Assembly: GCA_963921795.1 (NCBI GenBank)
Contig: OY997639.1
Span: forward strand, 49,591,395-49,655,394
Reading direction: 5' to 3'
Origin: Nannobrachium achirus
Lineage: Eukaryota; Chordata; Actinopteri; Myctophiformes; Myctophidae
DNA length: 64,000 bases
Shown piece after piece: positions 16,120 through 29,130 of this stretch (position 1 is its first letter; each line of letters starts with the position of its first letter). The translations under genes and the position numbers were made by a program. The notes under the pieces were generated by a model. It did not search any database and was not told where the DNA came from. It saw nothing but the letters and a program-made list of their open reading frames with translations.

Positions 16120-16633
16120 TTCTGTACTGCCAGCTATAGGTGCAGAGAGAGAGATTTCAGTTTATGCTACTGGTAGAATATCAATAACAACTCCTCCAGA
16201 CAAATACCTACATGTTATGTACAGATTGCAGGCACAGGAACAGACACATGGAACACATAGAAAACCTCTCAGGAACATATACGCATGCGCACACAGGACC
16301 TTGGTAACGGCTATCAGGGCAGCCATAAAGAGAACCTAGATGTAGCATACAGTATGTCTGCCATGTTCCTCAGAGGTAGTCTTGCGTTGTCAGATGCTTA
16401 TGGAAACACCTCCCTGCCCACTGGTGGATAGTATAAACACACAACTACCGTACAGGCGCCAGGCGGCCACAGTGGGCAAACAACACTTCTCTGCTGACCC
16501 ATGACCTGCTTTCAATCTTTCCAACATAAAGCACTTTTTTGTTGTTGTTGTAATGGCCTGTGTTAGTTAGGCTACGTCAGAAGAATTTTAAGCAGCTAAC
16601 AGTAAGCCCTTCAAGGCCCCATCCCCTCTTGAG

Positions 16634-17122
<489 letters not shown>

Positions 17123-18084
17123 GTCCCTCTTTCTCTCTGTAGGTTTGTGCATGGATGTTCTCTCCATCAAAGCTAGATTACTGCTCTTAGTGTTGCTTGG
17201 CATGGATCTCTTTGTGCTCTGGGAGGAATACCCCATAGCAGCTTGAGTGAAGAGGACTCCGAATGTGAGATCAGCCTTTTGTACAAGTGATTATCTAGGG
17301 GTTCTCGGGGCTGTCAGTCTGTCTGAATTGTTTTGGTGATCTGTGTCAGAGCAAGAAGGACAATTCCCATATCAAACATGTGGCAATTTGCCACATGTCA
17401 AATGTGGGTATTGACATTCATTCATATTTTAATTTCATTTCATTCTTTATATTTATGAAAAGCTTTTTCCTAACAAAGCAATGACTGGGGAAATAAAATA
17501 ATTATTTAATTCACTAAGTTGTGCATGTAACTTTTGTTTCCCCAGGGATAGTGGTTTTGACATCTGCCTGATATGTCACACTCCGAAAATGGTTAAATAT
17601 GGAAAGCCACAAGGTTATAATTCATAATTTGTCTCAATTGCCGATCAGAAGGGGGGAAATTGTGGAAATGTATTGCTCTTCTGAAATGTAGCTACATGAC
17701 ATTTGCCTGACACCTAGTGGACACTAGGGCACTATCTAGTTTTCTCAGTGACACCTTGAAAATGACTGAAAATGTATTGATGGTCTCCGTTGGGATTAAT
17801 CTGTAGTCTATTCTAACTCTATTCTGATTCAGTTTGTGTGCACAGCACACATTTCCCCCCAATAAAACATGTTTAAAAGGAAAAATGGGCCACAATTGGA
17901 AGAAAACAGACCATGTCATATGCAACCTATTTTACTGTCTCTGCTAACAGCACATACGATGGTTTATTTTATTTTATTTTATTTGTAGACCTATACCCCA
18001 ATACCAGAGAAAAGGCACAGATATGAAGACAAACCAGATACATTGGCATACTACAGTTCAATTGATAATAATCCATCTCCTTAA

Positions 18085-18399
18085 AGGGCCAGTTCACCTC
18101 TGGGACAACCAGATCTTATTTTATTGTTGATTGGGACACGATCAACACAATCCTGAGTTATTTTTTGTGTTCAATCTGTGTTTTGAGATATCTTAGTATT
18201 TCAGCATGAATGATGGTGCATTTTGCATCATATGATGCAGCATGATGACTCATATGATAAAATGCATCATCATTCATGCTGAAATACTAAAATGACTCAA
18301 AACACAGATTGAACACAAAAAAATAACTCAGGATTGTGTTGATCTTGTCCCAAACAACAATAAAATAAGATCTGGTTGTCCCAGAGGTGAACTGGCCCT
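18085..18399. mobile_element. Foldback MITE with TTAA target site
   Basis: It is a near-perfect palindrome about 315 bp long, starting AGGGCCAGTTCACCTCTGGG and ending with the complement. TTAA lies on both sides (18081-18084 and 18400-18403). TTAA duplication occurs in piggyBac and Kolobok elements; the AGG...TTCACC terminus resembles Kolobok-type MITEs. A second member with a related end is at 49218. No coding capacity. Confidence 0.82.
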
Positions 18400-18780
18400 T
18401 TAAGCAACAAAGACAACCTAAACTTTGATTTATGTAGCATTTTTTATAATTGTATTTCTCTGTAGACAAAGCAACTAGAACTAAGCAAGGCAATTCAGTG
18501 TTTTGAGTAATACAGTAAGTTCCGTCTAGTGCACATCAGTAACCCAGGGCATGGTCTTTAAGCCAAAATAAAAAAGTGCCAACCTTGTGTATCAGGCCAG
18601 GCCAAAAGCCATGAAGAACAATGAAGATTGAATGGGAGAAAGAAAGTGGTTTCCTCTCAACCTTCTAAAGAAAAAGATTAGCTTTCACATGGCTTATAAG
18701 CTTTTGATATGCCAAGCAGGTGAACACATTCTTCTCAGAAAAAAGCTCAATACCACAAATAATCAAGCTAAAGGTTATTA

Positions 18781-19461
18781 GTCAGGGAATTTTAATAAAA
18801 CCCTGGGAATAAATTCTTTACCAAACAATTTCTTCACCAATATGTTCGTAAAGGTGTCTAGTAACATATCTAACAAAGATTGAAATTCAACATCCCTAGC
18901 AAAATATTTGACAGCTAGGGTAATTCTGGGTCACATTCACTTACTATATACACTGTACTATAAGGGGAAAAAATCACTCCCAAAAATATGCTTTAAGTAG
19001 CATGTTAGGGGTCTAACTAGGTGTTTTTGATTATTCTGAATCCATTGCAAGCATTTGTTTTGCACGAAAAACATTCATTGGGCCAAAATCAGACGCAAAA
19101 AACGATGGTTTAGTGATGAGTCATCACTTTTCACAAGGTGTATGGGGTAAATTTTTGGCCCAAGGAATGTTTTTCATGCAAAACAAATGCTTGCAATGGA
19201 TTCAGAATAATTAAAAACACCTAGTTAGACCCCTCACATCCCACTTGAAGCATGTTTTTGGGATAGATTTTTTTCCCTTATAATACAGTGTATAGTAAGT
19301 GAATGAGAACCAGAATTACCCTAACTGTCAAACATTTTGCTAGGGATTTCAATCTTTGTTAGATATGTTACTAGACACCTTTACGAACACATTGGTGATG
19401 AAATTGTTCGGTAAGGAATTTATTCCCAGATTTGACAGTTATTCTGCTAATTTTCCCTGAC
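18781..19461. mobile_element. Long foldback element with TA target site
   Basis: The arms extend from GTCAGGGAAT (18781) to ATTTTCCCTGAC (19461). They are highly complementary over about 300 bp each, including the motif GTTCGTAAAGGTGTCTAGTA on the left and its complement on the right. TA flanks both ends. This fits a Tc1/mariner-type MITE, but no known terminus is recognised. Confidence 0.7.
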
Positions 19462-20652
19462 TATATGTTTCCTTTTAACACTGTACTTGATGGACTATGG
19501 GATAGCATTAACACAAATGGTTTAATTCCAATGTTATATGATGCAATAGAAAAGGGCAGCTTTTTTATTGAAATAGCCTATAATTAACCTCTTCCCATTA
19601 GTTTATACTTGGTTCCCTCTTTTTCCCCTTCACATTTCTTCAATGTGCAAGGGTTAATTTGGTTAAGGTCTGTCATTACAATGTAAAGAGGGCAGTAGAT
19701 GAAGACTGTAAATAGAAACAAATACATTATGCACAAAGTACCAGAGTGAATCAAATGCACAGTTTGTGTATAGAACTGCTTTGTTGAAGAGATGCAGATC
19801 GGGATGACAATGCTAGACTTTGACTATTTTTTTAATCGTAAAGTAGGCTAAGTGTCTAAAGTACATGGGTATTCATACAATTTAAAAAGTACAATAGGCC
19901 TATTTTTATTTTTTCTCCAGGCACTGGCAGATACACTAGATGGTGCTGTTTGGTTGAGTATTTTACCTTCTTAGACCAGAATTATTACCTTCAGAATGTG
20001 TGGGCCCACCTTCTGTTCCTATTGAAATCACAATGGACCACAATGGAAATAAACTCCTGAGTTAGAAAAAGTGTATTTGCAAACTAGGAGTCCTCGTCCT
20101 AGGCCTTGAATTTCCGCTCTGGGATGAATAAAGTACCTAGTAGTGTGATGCAATATTAATGTACAAGACAACTAAAATAAAAAATAAATGAAAGAATATC
20201 TAATCCACTACAATTCAACTAACTAGCCACAACAAGAAAACAACATTAGTTTAATTACATGGTATGGCTGGCATGATGTTATTATTTTATTTTTGTTTCT
20301 AACATTCTTACACCTCTGTATTTATTCCACTTCCTTGGTAACTAAATCCTGTTTGTCAAAGTAAATATGAAACCACCTGGTGAGCCTGCCTGCCAGACAG
20401 CAATCCCATCAGCCCCACCATCCAGCCAGCCAGCTACACTGTTAATCAACCATAGCTGACAAACTGTCATCTAAATAGCAGTCAGTTTTAACATAATAAA
20501 TGTGTTGGACCATGTGACTTTGGGAGAGATCGAAGAGAAAGGTGAAAGGGGATTAAAAGGGGGGGGGGGGGGGGGTAGAAATCGAGATGGGGAGTGAGAG
20601 AGGGATAATGTGAGGAGATGGCCAGAGAGTCAGGGAGATACCGGGAAAAAAG

Positions 20653-20950
20653 TTTATAGTCACATGTGATTCTGCTGGGGAGTTGCTTAAGAGACTAGAG
20701 TTACTATTTTTAGGACACGAGTGCCTAGTGGAAAGAGATCATAACAACAACATTGCGCACAGCATGATCCTACAAAGAGACAGCCCCCTCTGGAAGTGGA
20801 ACACACGGCCACAGAACATCAACACGAGAGACCAGAGGAGAAAGTACAGCAAAATGTCAATTCATTCATTGTATTTTTTTCTGAGTTTCTGCTTTGAACA
20901 CAGAGGACTCCTGCAGAACATATAAAAAAAGAGAGAACAAATAACGACAG
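20653..20950 (+). promoter_or_regulatory. Candidate klhl38 promoter and untranslated first exon
   Basis: The stretch has an E-box CACATGTG (20661-20668), a perfect MEF2-type site CTATTTTTAG (20704-20713) and, at 20950/20951, a strong 5' splice site CAG|GTAAGA. The first coding exon of klhl38 opens with a 3' splice site one base before the ATG, so an untranslated exon must exist upstream; this donor is the best candidate 1.1 kb away. E-box plus MEF2 fits the muscle expression reported for KLHL38. The transcription start is not resolved. Confidence 0.45.
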
Positions 20951-21170
20951 GTAAGAGATATGCTGCAACTTGTACCTATGGTGATGGAAAATGTTCCCTT
21001 ATCTTTTGATTCTGATGTAAAAGGTTCAGAGAAATATTGGCACAGCATTGCATAGCATTGAATATTCAATATCATATACTGTCAAGTTATGATCATGAAG
21101 GTTTAAGTAAATAATATTAATTAAATGTCTAATATTAACCACTTTGAACCCTAGCGTCACTATTCTGCAG

Positions 21171-21240
21171 TGAAAAACAGATATAAGCTCAATGCGTTGC
21201 AAAGTGACACATTGTTAGCTTATACATCGGCTATTTTTGT
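21171..21240. repeat. Short palindrome family copy (diverged)
   Basis: AAAAACAGATATAAGCTCAA ... TTAGCTTATACATCGGCTAT: a diverged member of the dispersed palindrome family, in the putative first intron of klhl38. Confidence 0.55.
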
Positions 21241-22084
21241 TGAAGAGATTTGGTGGTTAAAAAGTGGTTAAACAAAAGACTCGTTTGCCTATTTATTTAT
21301 ATGTGATTTCTTTCTGCTGTCCAACACATTGATACACCACCTTGCAGTTACATGAATCCTCTTGGAACACATTAATATCCATCTACAGAACACAAAGGCG
21401 ACTGTGATTTGACCGTGCAACTTAAAGGTGTTTCTGCTTAGACTCTCAAAGGCCAAACAGTCTTAACGATCAAATATAATGTAAGAGAATTTGTGCTAAG
21501 GAAATATACTGGCGAGGTTCACCAGTCAGACCATCTGTCATAAGAGTCAAGTGACATGCATGTATTACAATATAAATGTTGTGAATGACAAAGCATCACA
21601 ATATGTATAGTGATACTCACTCCAGCAGTTTGTGGCAATAACAGGAACTTGAAATTGAACTTTCATGACCTCATGACCTTGATCTTATTCTCAGACATGT
21701 TTATTCCTGGCAGTAAGTCACAGTGATGTTTGTAAGGACATGGCCTCATGGTTCTGACAAGTGAGCTTAAATCAGAATGCTGTTGATTGCCCCAAATACA
21801 TAAAGTCACAGCTGGTCTCTGGCCATTTCCAACATTGCTGCTCTATGCTGTAGCCAGCCCTACGGTCAAATGACCTAGAATGCCCCATAGTTATAGCCCT
21901 CGAGAGCATGTCCAATATCCTTTCTGTTCTAGTGAACATAATTTTATTATTAATACTACGGTAAAGTTGTTGGTTGGCTGATGCTGAGTACTAAATCTCC
22001 TCTGGACAGATGAATCCAAGGGGCCTTAATGGCCAAGGCTGTTGAATGCAACATCTCACAGTAATTATCTCTCTCCTTCCCAGC

Positions 22085-24625
22085 ATGGACAGACAGCCAG
22101 CTGACATCTTCCACTACAAAGATACAGAGCTATCCTCCCATCTACTTTTACAGCTCAACAGACTGAGACAGGAGAATGTCCTGACTGATGTGATACTCTG
22201 CTCAGACAACACAGAGATCCCATGTCACCGCAACGTCCTGGTCTCCAGCAGCCCGTACTTCAGAGCCATGTTCTGCAATAACTTCATGGAAAGTCAGATG
22301 TCCAAGATCGACGTGAAGGGCATCACATCCGCCATTCTGAGTGGTATCATTGACTATGTTTACACAGGACTCATGAGCATCACAATGGAGATTGTGCTGC
22401 CACTGATGCAAGCGGCGTCTATGTTGCAATATGGCCGCCTTTTTGAGGCCTGCTCTGCTTTCCTCCAGGAGCACCTGTGCCCAGACAACTGTTTAAGCAT
22501 GATAAGGCTCTCTGAGATCCTCAGTTGCTATAGCTTGAGAGAAAAGGCCAAGGAGATGGCTATGAAGAGCTTCTCAGACGTGTCCGCATCGGAGGATCTG
22601 TGTGAGCTCTCGCTGTCGGAGCTCATGGGATACCTGGAAGACGACAGCCTGTGTGCGCGGGAAGAACAGGTCTTCGAAACCCTTGTGGCTTGGATCCACC
22701 ATGATCCTGTATGCCGACGTGGTGCCATTAGTGACCTCTTCAAAAAGGTACGCCTTCGCTACATCCACCCAACCTTCCTCTTCCAGTTCATTGCCAACGA
22801 TCCACTGATACAGTCCTCCACCCTCTGCACAGAGCTTATCGAATCTGTCCGACGCCTCATGTTCTCCGTTTGTACCAAATACGTTGACAGCAGCGCAATT
22901 GACTTTAAACCACTGTGGGTAGCGCCTCGGAGCTACACCTGCTGTGAGATGCTGGTGTTAGTGGGAGGGAGGAAAAACAATGAGCAGACCTCAAGAGAGG
23001 CCTTGATCTTTGATGAGACGAGCCAGCAGTGGCGATGGCTCGCCAAGCTGCCCATCCGTCTTTACAAAGCCTCCTACGTTTGCCTCCACAGTGTCCTCTA
23101 TGTTCTAGGGGGCCTGACCACAAACACCAAGCACAACCAGGTCAGCAGGAGCGTCTACACCCTCTCCCTGAAGACCAACCAGTGGCGGATGGCAGAGCCC
23201 ATGCTGGAACCACACTTCTCCCACCAGAGTGTTTCATACCTCCACTTTATCTTTGTCCTCGGGGGCCTCGGGGCTGACAAACGTGTGTGCAGCAGTGTCG
23301 AAAGGTGAGAGTGATTGCTAGAAGGTCATGTTGATCTTTGCTATCTCTAACAGGGAAATTGGTTGCTTTCCAATCTGTTGCCAACAACTGATACGATAGT
23401 TCAAGAGGACACATACTATGTTGAGAAAGATCCATGAATTGAATTGTCAATTCATTTAAATGTACCCACATACCACATACACATACAATGCATATTACAT
23501 GTAAATGCTTACATTTTAGGCCTACAGTATATATATGTTACAGTATTCAGTAGAATTGTATAAATATGTAACCACAGGTACAACAGCATGTTCAACCAAT
23601 GGGAGTCTATGGAACCCATGCCTGAAGCTGTGCTGCATCCAGCAGTGGCTGCTATTGACCAGAGAATCTACATGTTTGGGGGAGAAGATGACATGCAGAA
23701 CCCTGTCAGAATCATACAGGTAACAATGTGGTCTCATTAATTAATTTATTCCTTTGTTTGTCAATGCACCCATTCACCTTTTTTGTTTGAGCGATTGTTT
23801 ATTTATCCATTTCATTCATTCACTAATCTATACACACAGACTTCAAAATCTTCAGTGTTCATTTAACGGTGAGAGAGTATACATTTGTCATTCTACTGTT
23901 AGACTGATAATAGGTTCTTGGTTTACCTACAAGTTTAGATAGCATAACTGTTTCTATGCATTTGATGTATTACCCTGTGCTGTCCTTGCTTATTGTCGCT
24001 CTGGAAAAAGAGCATCTGCTAAATTGTAAATTCTAATTGTAAATACTCTTTTTGCTGCAGGTCTATCACATCGCCAGGAACCTGTGGTGTAAAATGGAAA
24101 ACAGGACAGTGAAGAATGTGTCAGCTCCTGCTGTTGTCCTTGATGACAAAATCTACATCATCGGAGGTAACTGAAGTAATTCATTATAATAGCAGTGTTG
24201 TCGGTACAGCACAAAAGAAAAATCACAATAAGGAATTCAGAAATAAGAATTTCCTACCTCTTATCTAATGTCCAGAATACAAAGACTTTGTGGATCCTTA
24301 TCATTCTACAATATTAATTTCTGCTTTTGCTGTCACAGGATACACCAGGCGAATGATTGCTTATGACACCAAGGCCAACCGGTTCATCAAGCGTGCCAAC
24401 CTGAAGGAGCGGAGGATGCACCATTCTGCTACAGTGCTCAACAACAAGCTGTGTGTGACGGGGGGACGCTATGTCAACGGCCATGACGTCATAGAGGACT
24501 CCGACAATTTTGAGTGCTATGACCCAAATACAGATGTTTGGACATCGAAGGGAGCTCTGCCATATAAACTGTTTGACCACGGTTCAGTGTCTCTGACATG
24601 TGTATCCCAGACGTGGGCAAAATAA
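22085..24625 (+). CDS. klhl38: Kelch-like protein 38 (BTB-BACK-kelch), four coding exons
   Basis: Exons: 22085-23304, 23578-23719, 24061-24166 and 24339-24625; all junctions are GT-AG and phases join cleanly to 584 aa (human 581). BTB domain at about residues 25-125 (LTDVILC...IPCHRNVLVSSSPYFRAMF), BACK at about 130-235, and kelch repeats from about 300 onward (LVGGRKNNEQ, LGGLTTN, MFGGEDDMQNPVR, IIGGYTRRM, VTGGRYVNG). KLHL proteins are substrate adaptors for cullin-3 ubiquitin ligases; KLHL38 is muscle-enriched. The ATG at 22085 follows a 3' splice site (cccag|c); an in-frame ATG-less extension upstream is intronic. KLHL38 adjoins FBXO32 in human 8q24.13, supporting orthology. Alternative: one of two teleost klhl38 duplicates, which I cannot separate here. 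Confidence 0.95.
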
Positions 24626-25298
24626 CTGACTGATATAGTCATTTAAATAAGTGCAAAAAACAGCCCTGCAACTACATTTATTTTCTGGGGTTTCACAATA
24701 TTTTCATGGAACCCACTGATGCTATCTATACAAATATGAATGGCAGTCAATCTGAGAGGATTTGATCCTTTCATTAAAATATAATAATGTCTATACTTAT
24801 GAATATTTGAGACAATATTACTGTCTCACGTTTAACTAGGAGCTTTAACGTTTTCAAGTCCCCGATAAGAAAAATCAAGCACACATGAAGTAATCTAAAC
24901 ATTTATAATCCAAGGGAATGCATTTTTCTATTGAAGATTTTGGTATTGCTTGTGCATGACACTAAAGCCTCTAAAAACAAGTTATCCAGCCAGACAGTCT
25001 GAAACACATTCTAACCGTCTAACTTCCCTATGGATCAAGGAACTATTTCCAGCTTGCTCTAAATCATGAGATTTCACTTGTCATGTTGAAAGCCCAGGAC
25101 TGAGTGTCTAATGCAAGGCTCTGCCCAGCTGTTCATCCACAGCACAGGACTGTCTGTGAACCTTTGTGTCAAGTGTGGCATTATTATTTTTTTATGTTGT
25201 AATTGTCACAACATTCTAATGATAAAATTAGTATGATCTTTTTGTATTTCAAAATAGATAAGACTAAGAGCATTATTGTCTGCATGGCCGAGGCTATA

Positions 25299-25410
<112 letters not shown>

Positions 25411-26169
25411 CGTATGTGTGTCTCTTTGGAGGCCAGACTGTTATTGCGCTGCTGCTGCCGATTCTTGCAAATCACATTTTGGACACATATTGTTCAAACA
25501 TCACGCAAATCGGTACACATTATCTCTGTAGTCATGTGATCATGACGGATATGTCCGATTTTTCATATTCCATCTGAATGGCTAAGATTGACTTCTACTA
25601 CTTGACCTGGCGGAGACCTGTGCTCCGAGGATCATGTTTTTCTAGTTTTAAAATGTAATATCATGTCATCAGACTATGAGTTTGGGGTATGTCACAAAGG
25701 TTATGGCTTTATTTCAGTTTTCAATGTACTCAAAAAAATGTCGATTCCATAGTTAAAACAAACTGGACTAACAACAACTGTTTGCATGCAAATGGCAATG
25801 CAAGTAAAACATTCCTTTGTTTTTACTGTGTGAAACGGGTGTGCATCCATGTATTTTTCATTTCCTAGAAAATTGATCACCATGATGAGAACTATAAAAT
25901 TGGGTGTGTGCATGTTTTGTGTATTGATGCCTTCATCAAAGGGTAAAGTTTTTTTTTTGTTTAACTGAAAGCTAACTGTATGTCTGCAATTCTACCTTGT
26001 ATATTTGATTTTGCTACAAATGTGTGAATGTTTCAAAGAAACATTTTAGGTACATTTACATTTTACGGACGTTTTAAATTAGTTTACCCGTATTTTTGCA
26101 CAGCTATTTCCTGTTTACATTTTCAGCATTGCTGTCATTTTGTATTTACTGTTTATTTTTTTATACATA

Positions 26170-26481
26170 TCAATAAATATTCAAACCATTCTTTGGTGTA
26201 GCCGAGTATTTATCTTCCTGGCTGAAGCGTGGCTGTGCTGGGTCACTTGACACCAGTTGCAACCTGAGTGAGCAGCACATGTACCTCGTGTGTCTAGTCA
26301 GTCTATAACCCCCCAAGTCACGCTCCACTCCACGTAAGAAGCTGTACATGCCCAGACCAGTTCCAGTCATATAGAAGTTGTTGATATAGAAGATGATACA
26401 TAAAAGATATCCTCTTACAGAGAACAGTACATATCCAGCAGTAACACTTTTAAACGACTTGTTCCAATTGCTTTGCTCCAC
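26170..26481 (-). other. Unrecognised open reading frame, possible terminal exon
   Basis: About 103 codons of normal complexity: a hydrophobic stretch (YLLCIIFYINNFYMTGTGLG) followed by a polar tail. There is no ATG at its start; on the minus strand it is preceded by a plausible 3' splice site (…tacaacag|GTGGAG), so it could be a last coding exon. It overlaps the likely klhl38 poly(A) signal at 26172 in antisense. I recognise no family and found no convincing upstream exon before the fbxo32 promoter. Confidence 0.25.
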
Positions 26482-27235
26482 CTGTTGTACATCAAAGATA
26501 CAGACAATATAAGACCCCCAGAATGTTTCTTTTCTAGGAATTTTCTATTGTTCTCCTAGAAGACACAGACAGTGAAAGAGGGGAGATAGACATCACATGA
26601 CTTATCACTTAATGCTACAGAATGATTTCATATCACAAACACACCCTGCCCACCGCAGGGTGTTCTATAAATGTTTTATATACAGAAATTGTAGAATTAT
26701 ATGATATCAATAATTGCCTGCTAAACTATTTGAAATAAGGAGGATATCTGAATTGATTATGTAATACTGTATTACATAATACAGTGTTTATTCTATTCTA
26801 TTACTTTTGGACACCAATAATGTGAGGCATGTTGTGTGAAGAAAGAAGTGTCATTACAAGGAATTTACACTTCTTTCTGAAACCCAAGTCACTGGTTCGT
26901 CCAGACACTCTCCACCAGCAAATAGAGCAGAGGTGACAGTCGGAGGGAGGTGGGCACAAAAGGGTGGGGGACTGGAAAAAGTAGCTGAACTGGGGATATT
27001 TTGAGAAACAAACAAGGGGGTGAATGTTATACCTCGTGAAGCATGTGGCCTTGTTGGCCTGTTGGTTGCCGTGCTAGTTGGCAGATGTGAGAAAGACGAG
27101 TGGGGGACAGAGAGAGAGAGACACACACACAGGGATAGAGAGAAAGCAAGGGAGAGGGTACCAACTAATGACCATGGTTTCACAACACTGCGAGTGATGA
27201 AATTTGTTCAGAAGGAGCAGCAACAGGTGTTTGTG

Positions 27236-27236
<1 letters not shown>

Positions 27237-27321
<85 letters not shown>

Positions 27322-27330
27322 TGTGTTTAT
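27237..27330. repeat. (GT)n microsatellite
   Basis: About 41 GT units followed by a short GTTT variation. Confidence 0.97.
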
Positions 27331-28896
27331 ATTTTTTGGGGTGTCAAGCACAGTCCAGCTGTCCTATGACTAACAAAAACAGAGATGTCCTATGTCTACA
27401 CTAACACTATGTCTAACAGTAAGCAGAGTACTAATAAAGAATGTATGAGTAATCTAACTAACTAGACACAGTATAATAGTAAGCATTAGATCTTAGCTTC
27501 CCACTCAGGCACACAAAAGTGACCAAGCATTTGTTGGGACTTTCCGAAGGCATTATTTAAGTTGTCCTGTTACTGCACCCAACAAAGGGTAGACTCGTGC
27601 AGGTATATCGTTAACCTCCTATGAGGCTAAGGAAAAGTAAATGCAGGCTGGAGCCTTAGTTGGCACTTTAAATTGTTATCTACAATAAGAACACACGTAC
27701 ACTATTGTATTTACTATGTACCCTCATCTGTCCTCAAGTGACATTGTTTTAACCTTTACCATAAGCTATATTGGGGTAACGGTGTGACACACATAATAAA
27801 ACAGCAAGCACACTTGTTCCTGATGCTTCAGGTCCATTGATGAGTACATTTAATAGTAATAATGTGCTACATTTTAACAAATTACCTCAACAAATTAGTT
27901 AGCCTATATTAGACTTTCATGAATGACTGGAAAATTACTAAAGAAACATTTAGAGGTTTTTCAAAGTTTGCGTAGCTTACAATAGGGTTGAGCCTGCAGA
28001 ACAACTACATCAGCGAACCTGGCCTGCTTGCAACACTCACAAGCTGTGTGTCACAATGTTGTCACTTGGCAGTGATCGATTGAGAAGATACGCAGGCCCC
28101 TGTTGGTTCCTGGAAGAACTGCACACTTGTTCATTAAAACAGGATGCACACTGTGTGTTTTGATGTTTTGCAGTGTATATATAGTGTGTTGTGAATTATG
28201 AGGATCAAGGAATCCACCCACGACCCACCCTCTCTGTCTTACACACAAACATATCCTTCTGAGTATTCACTATTTCACTCACATACACACTTTAGGAGCA
28301 CAGATGCCCGAGCATGCACAGCACACACACAAGTTTACTAAACATTCTAAGGCTGTATAAACATTACTACAGTGCAGAAGCTTTTCAAACATTGTAGACA
28401 ATATAAGTTCTAAACCCTTTAGAAACCCAGAGCTAGGTTGTATGTAAGAATATACAGAGTGTAATTCATGTGTTTGATTAGGTTGATTACAGATAGCCTA
28501 GCCATGCTTATCTTTTATCACCAGTCAGCTGAGCTCCTGCAGATCTATTATTGTTAGATCAGTTGTTGTCTGTCTATAATAGAGGAACTTATTTTGACAC
28601 AAATTTAGATGACTCTCCGGGGGGGAACTACATTGTAACCCAACACTAGGTTACAAGACAGAACAGAATCCTGAGCTCAACTTGGTCTATTAATAATGTT
28701 TTGAGTGAGTATTACAATCAGGGAATTTCCTCTCAACTGAGTATGTTTTTCTTCTATTTCTTTCAATCAAGAAAGAAAGACAAAATAAGAAAGAAATGCA
28801 GAAAAGGTCCTCTTTGTCAATACGTAGCCAAACAGCACTGCGAGGTGATGCTGTCCAATCCATGTCCCTGGGAAGTTTTGCAACTACTCTGATGAT

Positions 28897-28981
28897 GATA
28901 AACAAAGCCACGTGTTGTAGGGAACTTTCCAATGGGGGCGGATCTCAAGTATTTCCGGGTACCATAGCTGGAGGATATAAA
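28897..28981 (+). promoter_or_regulatory. fbxo32 core promoter with FOXO-like site, E-box, CCAAT, GC box and TATA
   Basis: In order: GATAAACAA (28897-28905), matching the forkhead/FOXO core ATAAACA; E-box CACGTG (28909-28914); CCAAT (28929-28933); GC box GGGGGCGG (28934-28941); TATAAA (28976-28981). The TATA box implies a start near 29005-29010 and a 5'UTR of about 120 nt before the ATG at 29131. Atrogin-1 is a classical FoxO target, so the forkhead site directly upstream of the basal promoter fits. Sites are seen; binding is inferred. Confidence 0.7.
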
Positions 28982-29130
28982 GGCAGCTGCGCAATGTCAA
29001 CAGTAGACAAGAGATACATCCAAGTGAAGATAGATAGAGGAAGCAATAATATTTTAAGTCAACGAAAGGGCATTGAAGCCTCAGAAACGTTATTTTTTCG
29101 ACTTTGTTCTTAATTTGACCGTCATCAAAT

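Noticed and set aside
22202-23123. Minus-strand frames across klhl38 exon 1
   Set aside because: Shadow frames of the real coding exon.
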